This document shows positions 46,288 through 58,489 of a DNA stretch of 64,000 nt, piece after piece. The notes beneath the pieces were generated by a model, which ran no database searches, was not told the DNA's origin, and was given only the letters and a program-made list of their open reading frames with translations. The translations under genes were made by a program, and so were the position numbers. The first letter of the stretch is position 1; every line of letters begins with the position of its first letter. This DNA is from Rhipidocladum racemiflorum (taxonomy: Eukaryota > Streptophyta > Magnoliopsida > Poales > Poaceae). The DNA lies in contig CM070580.1 of the NCBI GenBank assembly GCA_036346355.1, positions 21,877,374 through 21,941,373 of the forward strand, read 5' to 3'.

Positions 46288-48025
46288 TGTGAAATCATGT
46301 CTTTGAAAAATTGGCTTTGAACTGAAAAATTAACTTAGATTTGAATTTGCAAAATGTGTTTGTTCATGTGTTTTGACAATTTGACAAGAAAGCAAGAAGT
46401 TACGCATTAGCGCGGACAAAATTCTCAAGAAACAAGAAGTTTCCCATCTGCGACGGATAGTGTTTTTGGGTCTCATAGAACATGTTTTTGAGCCCATGAC
46501 CGAAGTCATTTTCACATGTACAACGGACTAATTCTTTTTGTCCGTCGTGAATGGACTTTTTCTAGGGTTTTACTTTTGTGAAACCGGCGTGGCATCGCTT
46601 GCGCCGGACAAGCTTCCGGGGTCCGTGAATGAACTTGTTTTGAGCTCATGACCGAAGCCATTTTGCATGTACAACGGACCAACTTTGTTTGTCCGCTGTG
46701 AACGTGTTTTTCCGCGTTTGGTTGGCTTCTTGGAACAGAAACTTTTCCTTATACAACGGACCAACTTTGTTTGTCCGTCGTGAATCGTTTTCGCTCAATT
46801 AGGGTTTTGAGCGATTTGGATTTGAATTTTGAATGTGAATTTGAAATTTGTAATGATTTCATGATGCTTCTTTTGAAGTGGACTTTATGCAATACTCATG
46901 TGAGTAGTTGCATGGATTGACATTGAGTCAAGTCGTGGACTTGTGCTCGGATTTGTTTGTGGTTTGTTCATGTGCGTGTATTGCTCAAAGACGAATGTGG
47001 TCGATGACGGACCGGAACTAGGTTCATGGAGGAACTGAGGTTCGGGACTAGGTTCGGGAGGAACCGAGGTCTTGGTGGTCAAGGATGTCATGCGGGACGT
47101 TCGGGCTAAGAGAATGGTGCACATGAAGAATGGTTAGTCACGTGAGAATGGCAGGAGGTCATTCGGCGTGCAAAGTGTTAGTCACGTGAGTATGGCGGTG
47201 GCCATACGCGTGCAAAGTGTTAGTCACGTGAGTATGGTAGGGTTGCCATACGCGTGCAAGAGTTGTACTCGGCCTGGTTGGGCCAAGTAGAGTTGAGTTG
47301 GATACGGATTCCTTCTAGGGAATAGGAATCGTATTCATAACTCTTTGTGGGTTGGTGCTTTAAATAGGTGGGGGTCTCTGTTGAAAGGCACCAAGTAGAG
47401 CTGAGCGCATCAAGCTTTGAGCTTGGTTTTAGGGTTTGTACTCTTTTGATGAGAGTATTTTAGACAAGAAATAAAGATCAATTCTTCCAAGATTTTTGCG
47501 TGCTACAAGAACCACGCCGCTACAAGATTTTCTGTTTTGGTTCTTGTTTGCATGCTTGTTCTAGTTCTAGATTGGTTTTTGTTCTTCAAGTTTTATCTTG
47601 ATTTGATCCATCAAAAACCTCTCTAGGGTATTGATCTAGTGTTTCTCAAAGTCTAGTTGATCAATCTTTTGTCGTTCTTGTTTAATCTTGAAGTTTTGAT
47701 TAGATTGATTCTCGTCAAGTTCTGAATCAGCAAGCTTGCGAAGCTTATAACTTTTGATCCGTAAGTCCGATCGAGCTGATTCTTTTTGGGTTCGATTCGT
47801 ATTGGAATCTAGTTTCTTGTGTCCAAATTTCAGATCGTTTCGACGGTTGGATCTCCGGGAATTCTCGTTTTACCAAACCTCTGTCATTCTGTTTTTGTCG
47901 AAAACGAGGCAATTATTTGGTTCTGTTTTGGGGTGAACTTTTAATAGGTCAAGAATTTGGTTCTAGCTTCCGCACAATCATTCACCCCCCCTCTGATTGC
48001 TATATTCGTATACTTCGATCCTACA
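46288..48025 (+). repeat. 3' LTR of Copia element
   Basis: It has the same length as the 5' LTR and the same order of repeats, with scattered substitutions and short indels (gaaacagtaag versus gaaagcaagaag near the start). It ends CGATCCTACA before gtacc. Confidence 0.9.
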
Positions 48026-48134
48026 GTACCTATAGTTCATTTCCGTTGTTATCGAAGATTAAAAATCAAATCATGTTATTACAAACACCTACCACGAAAT
48101 AACCGCGAAGTAAATATTTCCTTACTACATAGTT

Positions 48135-48385
48135 TGCAAAACAAAACTGCCTCTTTGTCGCCATTTAAATAGTCAACATAGCTCTGCTGCCAATTTGAAT
48201 GGCGACAGAGGTCTGTCACCATTCGAATAGCTTTCTGTCGGTATTTCAATTGGCGACACAATTATATTGCTAATTCAAATGGCGACAAACACTATGTCGC
48301 CATTTGAATTGGCGACAGGCACTATGTCGCCATTTGAATTGGCAACAGGCACTATATCGCCAATTCAAATGCTGACAGGTGGTTA
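48135..48385. repeat. Subterminal repeats of the MULE right end
   Basis: Units of about 31-33 bases built on GTCGCCATTTGAATTGGCGACA recur six to eight times in direct and inverted orientation. Each unit is near-palindromic (TGTCGCCA/TGGCGACA). They correspond to the weaker copies at 25500-25570. Confidence 0.7.
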
Positions 48386-48465
48386 TTTCTATCAATTTTT
48401 GTCTCAACATATTATTCCTGTAAATATCTTTTTAAAATATTATTTAAAAAATTCATGGAAAGGAG

Positions 48466-51400
48466 GTGGAGCAACCCGGTCCAACATCGTGCACTATGAT
48501 GCAGTAGAAGAAGTTGATTGTTTAACGTCTTTGATTGTCAATCGTCCCCTCCGATAGTTCCTCGCACTCTTTATTACGTTGTTGATCATACTTGATCAAC
48601 GGTATCTACATGTCCAAAGATAGAGCACCGTGCACCGATGTGCTAGCACCAGCGCGTACAACTGAACCTTTAGGGGTGACGGCTAGAATTTCAATGTACC
48701 GTGCAACATATGTTCTTGGAGCTGTGTGGGTGTTGAGCGACGAGGCATAACTGCATTTGTTCTTGGAGCTACTACGGTGACCTCGTCGTGCTGTGGGTGG
48801 TGCTCCCTGTCACCCACTTGCTCCCACATGCTGCTCCTGCACCACGTCTAAACAATAAGGGAATTACTATAGCGACCTCGTCTGATTGCATGAAACACTC
48901 ACTCCAACCACTCAAAACACTCTAGTCCACCAAAGTATTGGATGCCTTCCATACCCACATGATGACCTCCTCACCTTTTTTACTCCTACCAGTCCCTTCT
49001 CCAACTAGCGAGACATAATACCAAACCAAAGCTTCTCCCTTCCCTGCCCGTCTCCTTTTCTCCTTCCATCTCTCTCTCCATGGCCACATTTAGTAGTCGG
49101 AGACCCGTATGGATGCCATCCCCTTTTCATGATTGCTCTTGCTTGTGCTCACAAGCGCCACCTAGTCCAACCACCCTCCATCGTAGGCGGGTATGGACTC
49201 CATGAGCGTCGTGGCCATAGTTGATAAACAAGAAAATGGCCATTGCCCTACAGAGATATGAGATGTTGCAGTGGGTTGTTAGAGTTGTTGCAATTATATT
49301 TTTGAGATGTTGCATCTATTTGTTTTGATCATTGCAACAAAATTTCAAAATATTGGTTTTGAGACTTCAGGATGTTGCATCATATTATTATAAATGTTGA
49401 TCATGTTAATTTGGGTTGTTGCGGGAACATTTTTTATAATTTTTTTTGTATAGTTTGTCCCATTTGTTACAGCAATTATCTTTGAATATTGCTACTTTTT
49501 TTTTTCAAATATTGCAACAATGTAACACCACAAATTATTTTATTTAAATACCTACACTAGTTATAAACCATACCGTAGTTCTATACTTGTTGTTTTCATC
49601 TAATTTTCAATAAGAATTTATATAATTTTCCTAATTTTCTCAAGATATTGCACTTTTTTCGTATTTTGTTGCACATATTAATTATAATTGTTGCACATGT
49701 TGTTTTACGATAAGGTGTCGATGCGTACAATAGAAAAACTTCCTATCGTACATCCGGACGGTAGTTGCTCAATAAGGATAAAAGAGGAGGAATTGGTGTG
49801 GCTGTTCCACGTGTCGCCGCGAGGATGCCTGGTGTGGGCGACGTGGCGGAATCTCGTGAGCCCTCAGGCTGGCCGCACGCACGAGTTGCTGCGGTTAACC
49901 TCAAATTAGCAAAAGTATATGTTTGGTATATTTGTCTCGTGTTAGCTATCACCCAAGAGCATTTTCTATATTTTTCTGACTCCACCACGGGTTAATTACA
50001 TGTTAATCTTATCTTCTTATCCCGCGCGACCGGCCACCGAATGCTCAGCCTAAATAGTTGGGCACCATTTGGTTAAACTAAGACCAGGGTGCGAATTCCG
50101 CTAGCTAGCTAGCTACATTAATGTCAACACGGATATTTTCAGGATTGGATATTAGATATATATAGCGTTAATGTCTTGCGCCCCTGCAAAAGAAACTTTG
50201 GAGCTCCGTCTGAAACTTCAATATTTTGGCATCCCGGCCACTCTTTCCATTTCCGCAGAGGAAAGAGCACAGAGGTGGCGAAACGAAAGGAGCTCTACGT
50301 ACGGTGGTCCGGCCGGCCGGCCGGGTGGATCTTTTTCGTGAGGAGGCGCGAAACATAAATACACACAACGGTACAGTGCCAGTACGTACTTACTAGCGAA
50401 GAGAGAACACCGAGGCGAGAGCCTAGACCGGCCGAAACAAGGGAGGAGTGAATGCAGCGGAGCCATGGCATGATGAGTTCTCCCCGGTCGTTTTGCCTGG
50501 ATCGATGGGTTTCTCCCACTTGGGAGCCTCCGAGAAGTGGAGCGCGCGCGTAGTCCATCATGTTGCATGACGCACATGGCCCAAGGCCGTGAACTCATGC
50601 AGGCAGGCGGCAGGGGCAGGCTGGTCGATCTGATGCCTTCCTCCGTCGGCTCCCACAGGAACACGGCCGATGGATCGACGGCGTGGACGCGAAGGGGGAG
50701 GGGGGGAATGCGGCATCAGGGGGTAGGAAGCTGCTCCACTTGTCCCCTTGCCTCGTTCCGCGCTAAAAATTAAACCCTCTCACCCCCAGCCCACCGCGCG
50801 GCATGATCGTGTCGTCGACGCATCATGGCGCCGGCCGGGCCGGGGATCTCATTCCGTTTCGTTTGCCCCGGCCGCGACCACCTACCTAGCTGGCCCTTTA
50901 ATCATGGGCTAAGATTTGAACTCGATAACCGTAGCGTAGATGAGTGGTGGCATTAGTATTACTGGCGTTAGCCTGCTGTTTGCGTGGATCCCCTCTGCTC
51001 CACGGGAATATCCTGCATGCGCCCGCGCAGCTTGAGCGGCTCCAGGGGTAACAAATTGATTAGTGTGTAACCCTTTTCTCTATCCCTGAATTATACATTT
51101 GTTTTAGTTTTCAAATTTTGTTCTTAAACACGTATCATTCTACAATCAAAGTTATTTTCTCTTTACCTTTCTCAGTTTTAACTTTCTCAGTTTTAACGTA
51201 ATGTAAAACCAAAAATATACGTGTTATAAAAATGAAGGAATGAATTTTTATGAAGGTAGTAATGAGTAAGATTAATACAGAGAATAACATGTATTCGGAA
51301 ATGCCGCACCACCACATACGAGGAGTGTATTCCAAGACACAATGATTGTGTCTCTTGGGGAGGCAGGAGGGGAAGGCGTGGATTGGTAAAGTGAACGGGG

Positions 51401-51500
51401 TGCTGCAGAACATGGGCCTTGACCGAGGCATTTAGGCATCCATCCACATGTACACACACACAAGCTCTCTTGTCCCTCTCTCCTTACATGCAATCTTTTG
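48466..51500. other. Intergenic upstream of the bHLH gene
   Basis: 49250-49700 is AT-rich with many ttgcaaca/gttgca words, like an old DNA transposon. 50160-50900 is GC-richer with frames of under 150 codons that show no domain. No gene can be supported. Confidence 0.4.
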
Positions 51501-51502
51501 CC

Positions 51503-51508
<6 letters not shown>

Positions 51509-51567
<59 letters not shown>
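51509..51567 (+). repeat. (TC)n microsatellite, about 29 units
   Basis: An uninterrupted TC run lies about 480 bases upstream of the bHLH start codon. Such pyrimidine tracts are common in plant promoters and 5' UTRs and are often variable in length. Confidence 0.85.
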
Positions 51568-51572
<5 letters not shown>

Positions 51573-51911
51573 TTCTCTTTTGCCCTCTTCCAGGCCTGAT
51601 CGATCAGCTCCATTTCCACACCCCTTTCTCCTCATGTCTCCATTACTCCAGCCTAGTAATTATATTACCCTACTAGCCTTTGCCCCCACAAGGCCATCGA
51701 AAGGCGTGGCAGCCAAGTAATACTACGTACCAGGTCAGGGCCGATCAGGTCTAGAGCCCGGCCGGCCGGGGCGAAGCTAGCGAGAAAATGGCGAGGCCTT
51801 TTGGTGTGTGTAATCAGCTGTGGGAGGTCGCCATAATTCTTGCGAGCGCGGGCGAGATCATAAGGGAAAGACAAAAAGGCCGAAAGGCTCATCATGGTGC
51901 CACATGCCACC

Positions 51912-51920
51912 CTATACAAA
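51912..51920 (+). promoter_or_regulatory. Possible TATA box of the bHLH gene
   Basis: CTATACAAA lies about 130 bases upstream of the ATG at 52047. The sequence is a weak TATA match; a start farther upstream, near the TC tract, is equally possible. Confidence 0.3.
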
Positions 51921-52046
51921 AGGTAGCCCTAGAGAGTCCGGCGGAAGCATCCATCCATTTCACTCCCACGCGAACGTATACCACCTGCTTAGCTAGGTAG
52001 CATCGGTAGATCCGGTTCGGTTTGTGCTAGCTCCTCCTCCGCATCG

Positions 52047-54339
52047 ATGGGTGGCCATGGAGATCGCCGCCGCCACCACCATCAAGACGTGGGGATGCTC
52101 GCCGACGAAGAGGAGGAGGAGCTCGAGCAGCACGCCAGGGCTTGCGGTGGCGCGACGAGTGGAGTGGTGGAGCAAGAGCTAGGAGGCGGCTGTGGTGGTC
52201 AAGAAGCTGCGGGCATGGTGTTCGAGGCGAGCAGTAGCGTCGGGAGCGTGAGTGCGACCATGGCGCCGCCCCCGATCCTGTGCTGGCCTCAGCCGCCGCC
52301 GCAGCCACTCCACACTGCGATCCACCACCACAACATAGGCGGCGGCCAGGGCCCGTTCTTCCCGCTGCTGCCCCCGCAGCCGCCACCGCCGCACCCGTTC
52401 TTCGCCGACTTTTACGCGCGGCGCGCGCTCCAGTTTGCGTATGACCACTCGGGCGGCGCTTCCTCCTCGTCCGACGCTCTCGGCCTCGGCGGGCTCTACA
52501 TGGGGATGGGGCACCAGGGCTCCCCCGTCGCCGGCATGATGATGCCGCCGCCCTTCGCGCCGTCGCCGTTCGGCGACCTCGGCCGGATGACCGCGCAGGA
52601 GATCATGGACGCCAAGGCGCTCGCCGCGTCCAAGAGCCACAGCGAGGCCGAGCGCCGCCGCCGCGAGCGCATCAACGCGCACCTCGCGCGCCTCCGCAGC
52701 CTCCTCCCCAACACAACCAAGGTAATAACGTCGTAAATTCATCCATGCGATGCGTATCTCCACAGAGCATACACTCCATTGTTGGCTCTCCATCCAATAG
52801 TGCGTGTATAGGGTTGAGCTAGGAGACAGGGAGAGGGAAGGGAGCCGCCCAGTTGACACGAAAAAGAGAGACCAGGATGGAAACAAAGAGCTTGCGACGC
52901 GGGAGTTACTGCTGGCTTCTCCGAGGAGAGACAAACACGCGAGCTCATGTCAGAGAGCAGCAGCGGCAAAGATAAAAGAAAGCTGCATGGGCATGGCCAT
53001 CTCGAGAGATCCTGCTGGTTACAGCCCTAGTACCTCGAAGGATCCAAGCCCCAGATCCCCCACGCGAGCCTATATTCCAAACTACCCACGTTATCCTATG
53101 CCACTGAGCTTAATTCCCTGGTGCTAATCAAGCAGTTAGATTATCGTTCTCGAGGGAAGCTATGGACCAGGCCGGTCTGCATAGATTCATTGTACTAGTC
53201 ACCATAGAATTAATTTGTGTTAGCTTTGCATCATCCCAATCTTTCTTCCGGACAAGAATTATATATCAGCAGTGCAAGGTTCACTCCTGCCTGCGCTTTT
53301 GCTACGATACTCGCTCTCTATAGGCTGAAAGGTCATTGGTTTCTAGACGCAGGATAAGACGACGACCTAGCTATAATCACGCACGCACGCATCCTCTTGC
53401 TGCTAGTGGTGCACTGCAGTCTGCACATATAAACCCCACGAGCTTAGCCATGTTGGCGTGATAACGGAACAAGTATAAAGAATGCGGAGTGGTGATGGTG
53501 AGATGCCCCACTAAACACCAAAAGGAAGAACACAGATCGCTTGTGGAAGCGTGCGTGCGAGCACCACCAACAGCGGCAAGCCATGCACCAGCATTTTGTA
53601 TTGATCACGCGCTGTTTGTGCTGGGATCCTAGTAGGAGAGGAGAGTGAGTCCCACGCTCGGAGGCATGCAGGCCACGGCACGCAGCGCCCTTTTGCCCTG
53701 CATGCGTCCTCTCCCTCTCATCATTCCGCCCCCATTCTCCCGTCCCATTAGCAACTAATCTAACCATTTTTCCCTTGCAATTTACTCCATGTGTTGATTG
53801 GGTCGTACGCGCAGACGGACAAGGCCTCGCTGCTCGCGGAGGTGATCCAGCACGTCAAGGAGCTGAAGCGGCAGACGTCGGAGATCACGGAGGAGGCGTG
53901 CCCGCTCCCCACCGAGTTTGACGAGCTCACCGTCGACGCGTCCAGCGACGAGGACGGCCGCCTCGTCGTGCGCGCGTCGCTCTGCTGCGACGACCGCACC
54001 GACCTCGTGCCGGACCTCATACGCGCGCTCAAGGCCCTCCGCCTGCGCGCGCTCAAGGCCGAGATCACTACCCTCGGCGGCCGCGTCAAGAGCGTGCTCG
54101 TCGTCACCGGGGACGACAGCGCCGTGTGCGCGGGGACGGACGGGGACGAGCAGCAGGAGGAGGCGACGCAGGCGCCCATGTCGCCGCAACACACGGTCGC
54201 GTCCATCCAGGACGCGCTGCGCGCCGTCATGGAGCGAACGTCATCGGCCGCCGAGGAGTCCGGGGGGTCAGCGGGCGGTGGGCTGAAGCGGCAGCGCACG
54301 ACGAGCCTCTCGGCGATTCTAGAGAACAGGTCTATCTAA
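52047..54339 (+). CDS. bHLH transcription factor, AtbHLH30/32/106/107 group (399 aa, two exons)
   Basis: Exon 1 is 52047-52721 (225 codons), and the intron 52722-53814 has GTAATA and CGCAG at its ends. Exon 2 is 53815-54339 (174 codons and stop). The N-terminal half is rich in Gly, Pro, His and acidic residues. The basic region has H198, E202 and R206 in the HxxxExxxR spacing needed for E-box/G-box DNA binding, then helix 1 (INAHLARLRSLLPN), a loop across the splice site and helix 2 (KASLLAEVIQHVKELKRQ, 228-245). Residues about 262-325 (DGRLVVRASLCCDDRTDL, KAEITTLGGRVKSVLVV) form the ACT-like domain of this group. The C-terminus has the KRQR motif. Order, splice position and motifs match the Arabidopsis bHLH30/32/106/107 nuclear factors, which act as dimers. 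The frame is intact, so the gene is probably functional. Confidence 0.9.
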
Positions 54340-57300
54340 GCTAACACCCACATGCATGATGAGATGTGCAAAACGAAACGAAAACAACAGTAAAAACAAC
54401 GTACACCACAGTATCTCACAGTTGATCATAATACCGTGCAACTAGCTAGCTAGTATTAGTTATGGATCATATGTTTCCAGAGTACTACTGTTTTTTCACT
54501 TAGTTTTTTTATCATCCATTTATACTAGTACTTCTTTTCTGTGTGTGGATCTTGGTGGTGTGTATCTCTGCATGGGATTTCAGCAATCAATACAAGGCTT
54601 CTCTTGCTCTTCAGGCTGGAATTAATAGAACTTTTTAAAAATTCTTTATACATTTAACTTCTCAGCCTGCAAGGGAATGTATCGATGTATCATCCATGGC
54701 AGGCAGCTGGAACAATAGTTTTTTTTTTTTTAAAAAAAAAAAACATCAAGTACAGTATGATAACTTTAAAACTAGTATGACATGTTTAGTTGGAAATGCA
54801 AGTATCGCAATTATGCTTGAATTCGTGTATTAAAAACAGGGCATTGATCCTGAGTACTAGGCATCAGAAGCTTGCATATATATTAATTCAACATCCAAAT
54901 CTATCTTTTGATTTCTTTGTTCCAATTAATTTATGCTTGAATAATCCCGGTCTCAGCATATATCATATTACCATTCTATATATAACAATATGGATATAGC
55001 TTATATGTTTTCGTATCCAAAATAACTAATAATGTCGCCAAAATGACCGGGGAGAGCATCTAGTGTTATATATGATCGTGTAATACAAAACAAAAACAAA
55101 CTAAAGAACAGTATATCTTCTTTTTTTTACCAAATCAACGGTATAGGAATCCACCGTTCATCACATTCAACACACCCCTCTCATTGTCCCTCGACCCCAC
55201 CTCATGTCTCCCTCTCTCTCCATCCTCTCCGCCTGCCATGGAGGTGGCTGGGCGGCTTTGGGCTTTGGGGGTGGCTGGACGACGTCGAGGGGGTGGAGCG
55301 TAGAAGAGCTGGGAGGCCGATGGATCTCGGTGCAGCGAGGTTGGTGGCATTGGGATGGGCGGATCCAACACGAGGAGCTGAGAAGCGAGTGGATCCAGTA
55401 TGGCTTTGCTGGGCGACATTGGGGGCGGCCCAACTCTGGCTCCAAAGGCAGTGTGATCCAGTGCGCAACGGGGCTGGGAGGCTAATGGATCCCAGTGCGG
55501 TGAGGCTTGGCGATGTCAGGATGGTCGAATTCGGTACGGTAGCTCACAATCACTGGCCACGACTTCAACAAGCTCATAATCGTTGGTCACGACTTCAACA
55601 AGCTCACATCCAACCACAACGACCGGGTACAAAGCCCCACATCCAAGTCCGATGATGGATGTGGCGGGTCTGACCATCATTTTCATCGTTGACGATAGAA
55701 TCCAATAGATCCGGCAATGCCTACCTAATCTAACAGCGGTGTGACTCGGCAGCTTAGCGACACAGCGTGGAGCTCTAGCTGGAGTCAGGGGAGGGGGAGA
55801 GAGAGGGGGGAGAGAGAGGGGGGAGAGGGAGAGAGAGGGAGGGAGAGGCTCGATGTGGAGGTCAAGCATGGATTTGGCAGCAACGTCAGTTGGCTCCATG
55901 ACGACATCAGTAGTCAGGGCTGAAGTTGGAGAAGAGGGTGTGTTGGCAATGGATGGTGTTGGGGCGGCTCTCGACGATGTGGTAGTATCATTGTATCCAG
56001 GTGAGCTCACCAAAACTTCTTGAATTTGTGAAAAACCTATTGAAATTTTTTGAAACTTTTTGTTAATACTTCTTGAAATTTGGTAAAACATGAGTTTCAA
56101 AATCTAGAACTCATTGAAACTTTAGCTTGGAATCTTCTAGAACCTTCTAGAAACATATGAAACTCACTAAAACATGAACCTTTTCCAATATTCTCTTGAA
56201 ACTTACTAAAATGGTACGAAATTTGTTGCTACACCGTTGTCTTGTCGATTCCATTACAAAATGCATAGTTGTAGCATGTTCCGAAAAAGATACGGGGAAT
56301 GTAGCGTTTGCAGCTACTATCGAGGCCCCATGTACCTTTTTCCCCCCTTGTCGAATCATTATACTTTTTCAGAAGTTCTACTTGAGAGATCTTATATGGA
56401 GTTTATTAATGTTAAAATCATTCTTTCTCTGCCCTTATATGTTGTTGTCATCATATCTATTTTTTTAACACATTTTTCCTTTAGGGATCGCATGCCTTCG
56501 CATTACACATATATATTGCACTTATTATCAGATCTAGCATTAGATCTTTGCACTTTTGCTCTCTCATCACACACTGATATAAAAGACCTATATTTTTTTA
56601 TTTGTTAGGTCTAAATTATAACAGCATATATTGATCTAAATACAAGTAATTATGGTACTATGATAAAAGTCTATGTTCAGAGAATCCATATATTCTAAAT
56701 AACAATAAACAATTAACGAACGATCACCTCATCTTTTAGTGTTTATACGGTAAACAACCTTAAACTTTTTTATAATTTAAAATTCACAGAAATATATACT
56801 GTATTTATAGTACCAAAATAAGCATCTAGTCTATCTTCTTTCATGCATACAAAATGGAACAACTAGGATGCCAACAATTGTTCACAGCTGTGACTTGAAG
56901 AAAAAAAAGATGATATGATGTGAATATAATTAAATAATCATAATTGAATGAATGAAATTCTCAAGTGGCAGTGAAAAGCAAAGCTAGCATTTATCTCATG
57001 TATGTCATAATGTTCCATATCATGTCATATGGTAATCTTGCAACTTTACTTAAATAAACGGTCTGATAAAATATGCCTGTTAAACATTAACGGTTGTTAA
57101 ACCGAATAAATAGCCCGATAAAATAAACAAATCTTGAAATATCATAAACGTAACGGGTAGAAGACCTTTACTATTTTAACGTCATTTACAAGGAGTTAAT
57201 AGCCCTTATTTAGAGCATGGTAAATGGCAAGCAAAAGGCTCCGAGATGTTTAAGTTCCTACGTCATTCCAGCTCATTCAATTCACGGGACTGGCTATGCA

Positions 57301-58489
57301 ATCGCATGGTATGACAACTACATATTATACAGTTAAAATGATAGTAAAACTTAAGAGTTATCTCATTCGCTTTAAGTGAATAGAGATTTCTGCGTTAATT
57401 GAAAAGAAAATGAAAAAAGTTGTATATGGTAATTCTTAATTTGGTGGGGGTCTAGGTAGTAGCAATGTAGATTGATCACTTATTGGTATTAGAGTTTATT
57501 TTTGAGACCAATATTAGAGATGTATAATGCATGCATCAATTGTATTTCTAGTTATAGACTTTTATATAGGTATTAATAAAGTTGCACAACAAATATAACT
57601 CTATTTTTAAATGTAGATGACATATATCTACACTATAACATGGAGTTGCACAACAAGATGAATTGGCTAATTGTGTTTATGTTTATAATTTAGCATCAAA
57701 TTTGGTTGTTTTTCTTTAGATATGTCCATTAAATCGAGAGTGGGAAGCAATGTCTATTTTAAAATCTTTTTCACTACATTTAAAAAGCTAGGCAAGCTAC
57801 ACACTAGCAATACTAACATGATGATCAATTTCACTTTAACCCTCTTCCATATTAATATTATCTTCTTTGTCATGCACCAATTAAATTACATATGTACGTA
57901 GAACTCTACATCTGATCATCATTGGGTGTCATTCAAAAAAAAATCTACAAATTTAAAGAATATTCTCTATAGATACTGAATCATTCCATTCATCCAAAAC
58001 AATTATGTACTTGAATTGTGTCATGATGCCCTTCTTTAGCCGTTTTCACTTGGTTTTTTATCTCTTAAACTGAAGACTGCACGTACTATGCCATTGTCTA
58101 CACTGCACACTATTTTGGATGTTGCATGACACTAAGCTGTACGTGCCAAACCAATGGCACGCAAAGACGGATGTATGCCTTCACTTTTGCATCTTGCAGT
58201 CTTGTGCACGGACAACCCAGCTAGAACAGAATCGAAGGCTATGTACGAGTTTGATTCAGAACAATATCGATTTGTTTCTCTAATACAAGACTGTAAAAAT
58301 CTAGGGACCAGAAATATCGCCTTAGCTGATCCAAAGACTTCAGCTCATCATAGGTGAGTAGATACGTGCTGTTGTCAATCTGTCATGCAAGTCGTCCTAC
58401 GTGTGCCAGATTATGGCCTACGAGTCTATCAAAAAGAGTAATATTACCATACTAATTTAGGTCCGATTGCTGGCTAAGGATGATCGAAC
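54340..58489. other. Intergenic with repeat remnants
   Basis: The first few hundred bases include the bHLH 3' UTR. 55200-55500 holds a GC-richer, about 165-bp duplication (gctgggaggc(c/t)(g/a)atggatc at 55306 and 55471), then a 30-bp duplicate (cacgacttcaacaagctca at 55548 and 55578) and a (GA)-rich tract (55785-55850). 56000-58489 is AT-rich. No gene is supported. Confidence 0.45.

Larger units (their letters stand above)
28974..48025 (+). mobile_element. SIRE-like Copia retrotransposon, defective, split by a Gypsy element
   Basis: Two LTRs of 1,738 bp (28974-30711 and 46288-48025) start TGTGAAATCATG and end CGATCCTACA. The 5-bp duplication gtacc flanks the element (28969-28973 and 48026-48030). 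A primer-binding site matching initiator Met-tRNA and a polypurine tract are present. The interior, about 4.1 kb without the Gypsy insertion, keeps gag, a scrap of protease and the ends of RT/RNase H; integrase and most RT are deleted. Gag with two distant CCHC knuckles, long LTRs and the C-rich LTR end fit the SIRE/Maximus lineage. The insertion lies in the Mutator-like element and is itself the target of the Gypsy element. Confidence 0.9.
25372..48453. mobile_element. Degenerate Mutator-like element (MULE), split by nested retrotransposons
   Basis: The perfect 12-bp repeat catggaaaggag flanks it (25360-25371 and 48454-48465); Mutator elements usually leave 9-bp duplications, so part of the match may be chance. 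The termini are long inverted repeats: left aactatttacagaaataata (about 25401-25420) matches the reverse complement of the right, gatatttacaggaataata, and the similarity runs on through gacaaaaa and the GTCGCCATTTGAAT-type subterminal repeats. Without the nested Copia and Gypsy elements it is about 4.0 kb. It holds a fragment like the N-terminal region of MULE transposase (26735-27169), a 36-bp minisatellite and other non-coding sequence. It cannot encode a whole transposase. Confidence 0.75.

Noticed and set aside
50218..50664. 148-codon minus-strand frame upstream of the bHLH gene
   Set aside because: No recognisable domain; no start or splice support; likely chance in GC-richer sequence.
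51419..51720. Frames encoding long Ser-Leu or Arg-Glu runs
   Set aside because: They are translations of the TC microsatellite.
53444..54299. Minus-strand frames opposite the bHLH exon 2
   Set aside because: They are shadows of a GC-rich coding exon whose plus-strand reading is a well-matched bHLH/ACT-like domain.
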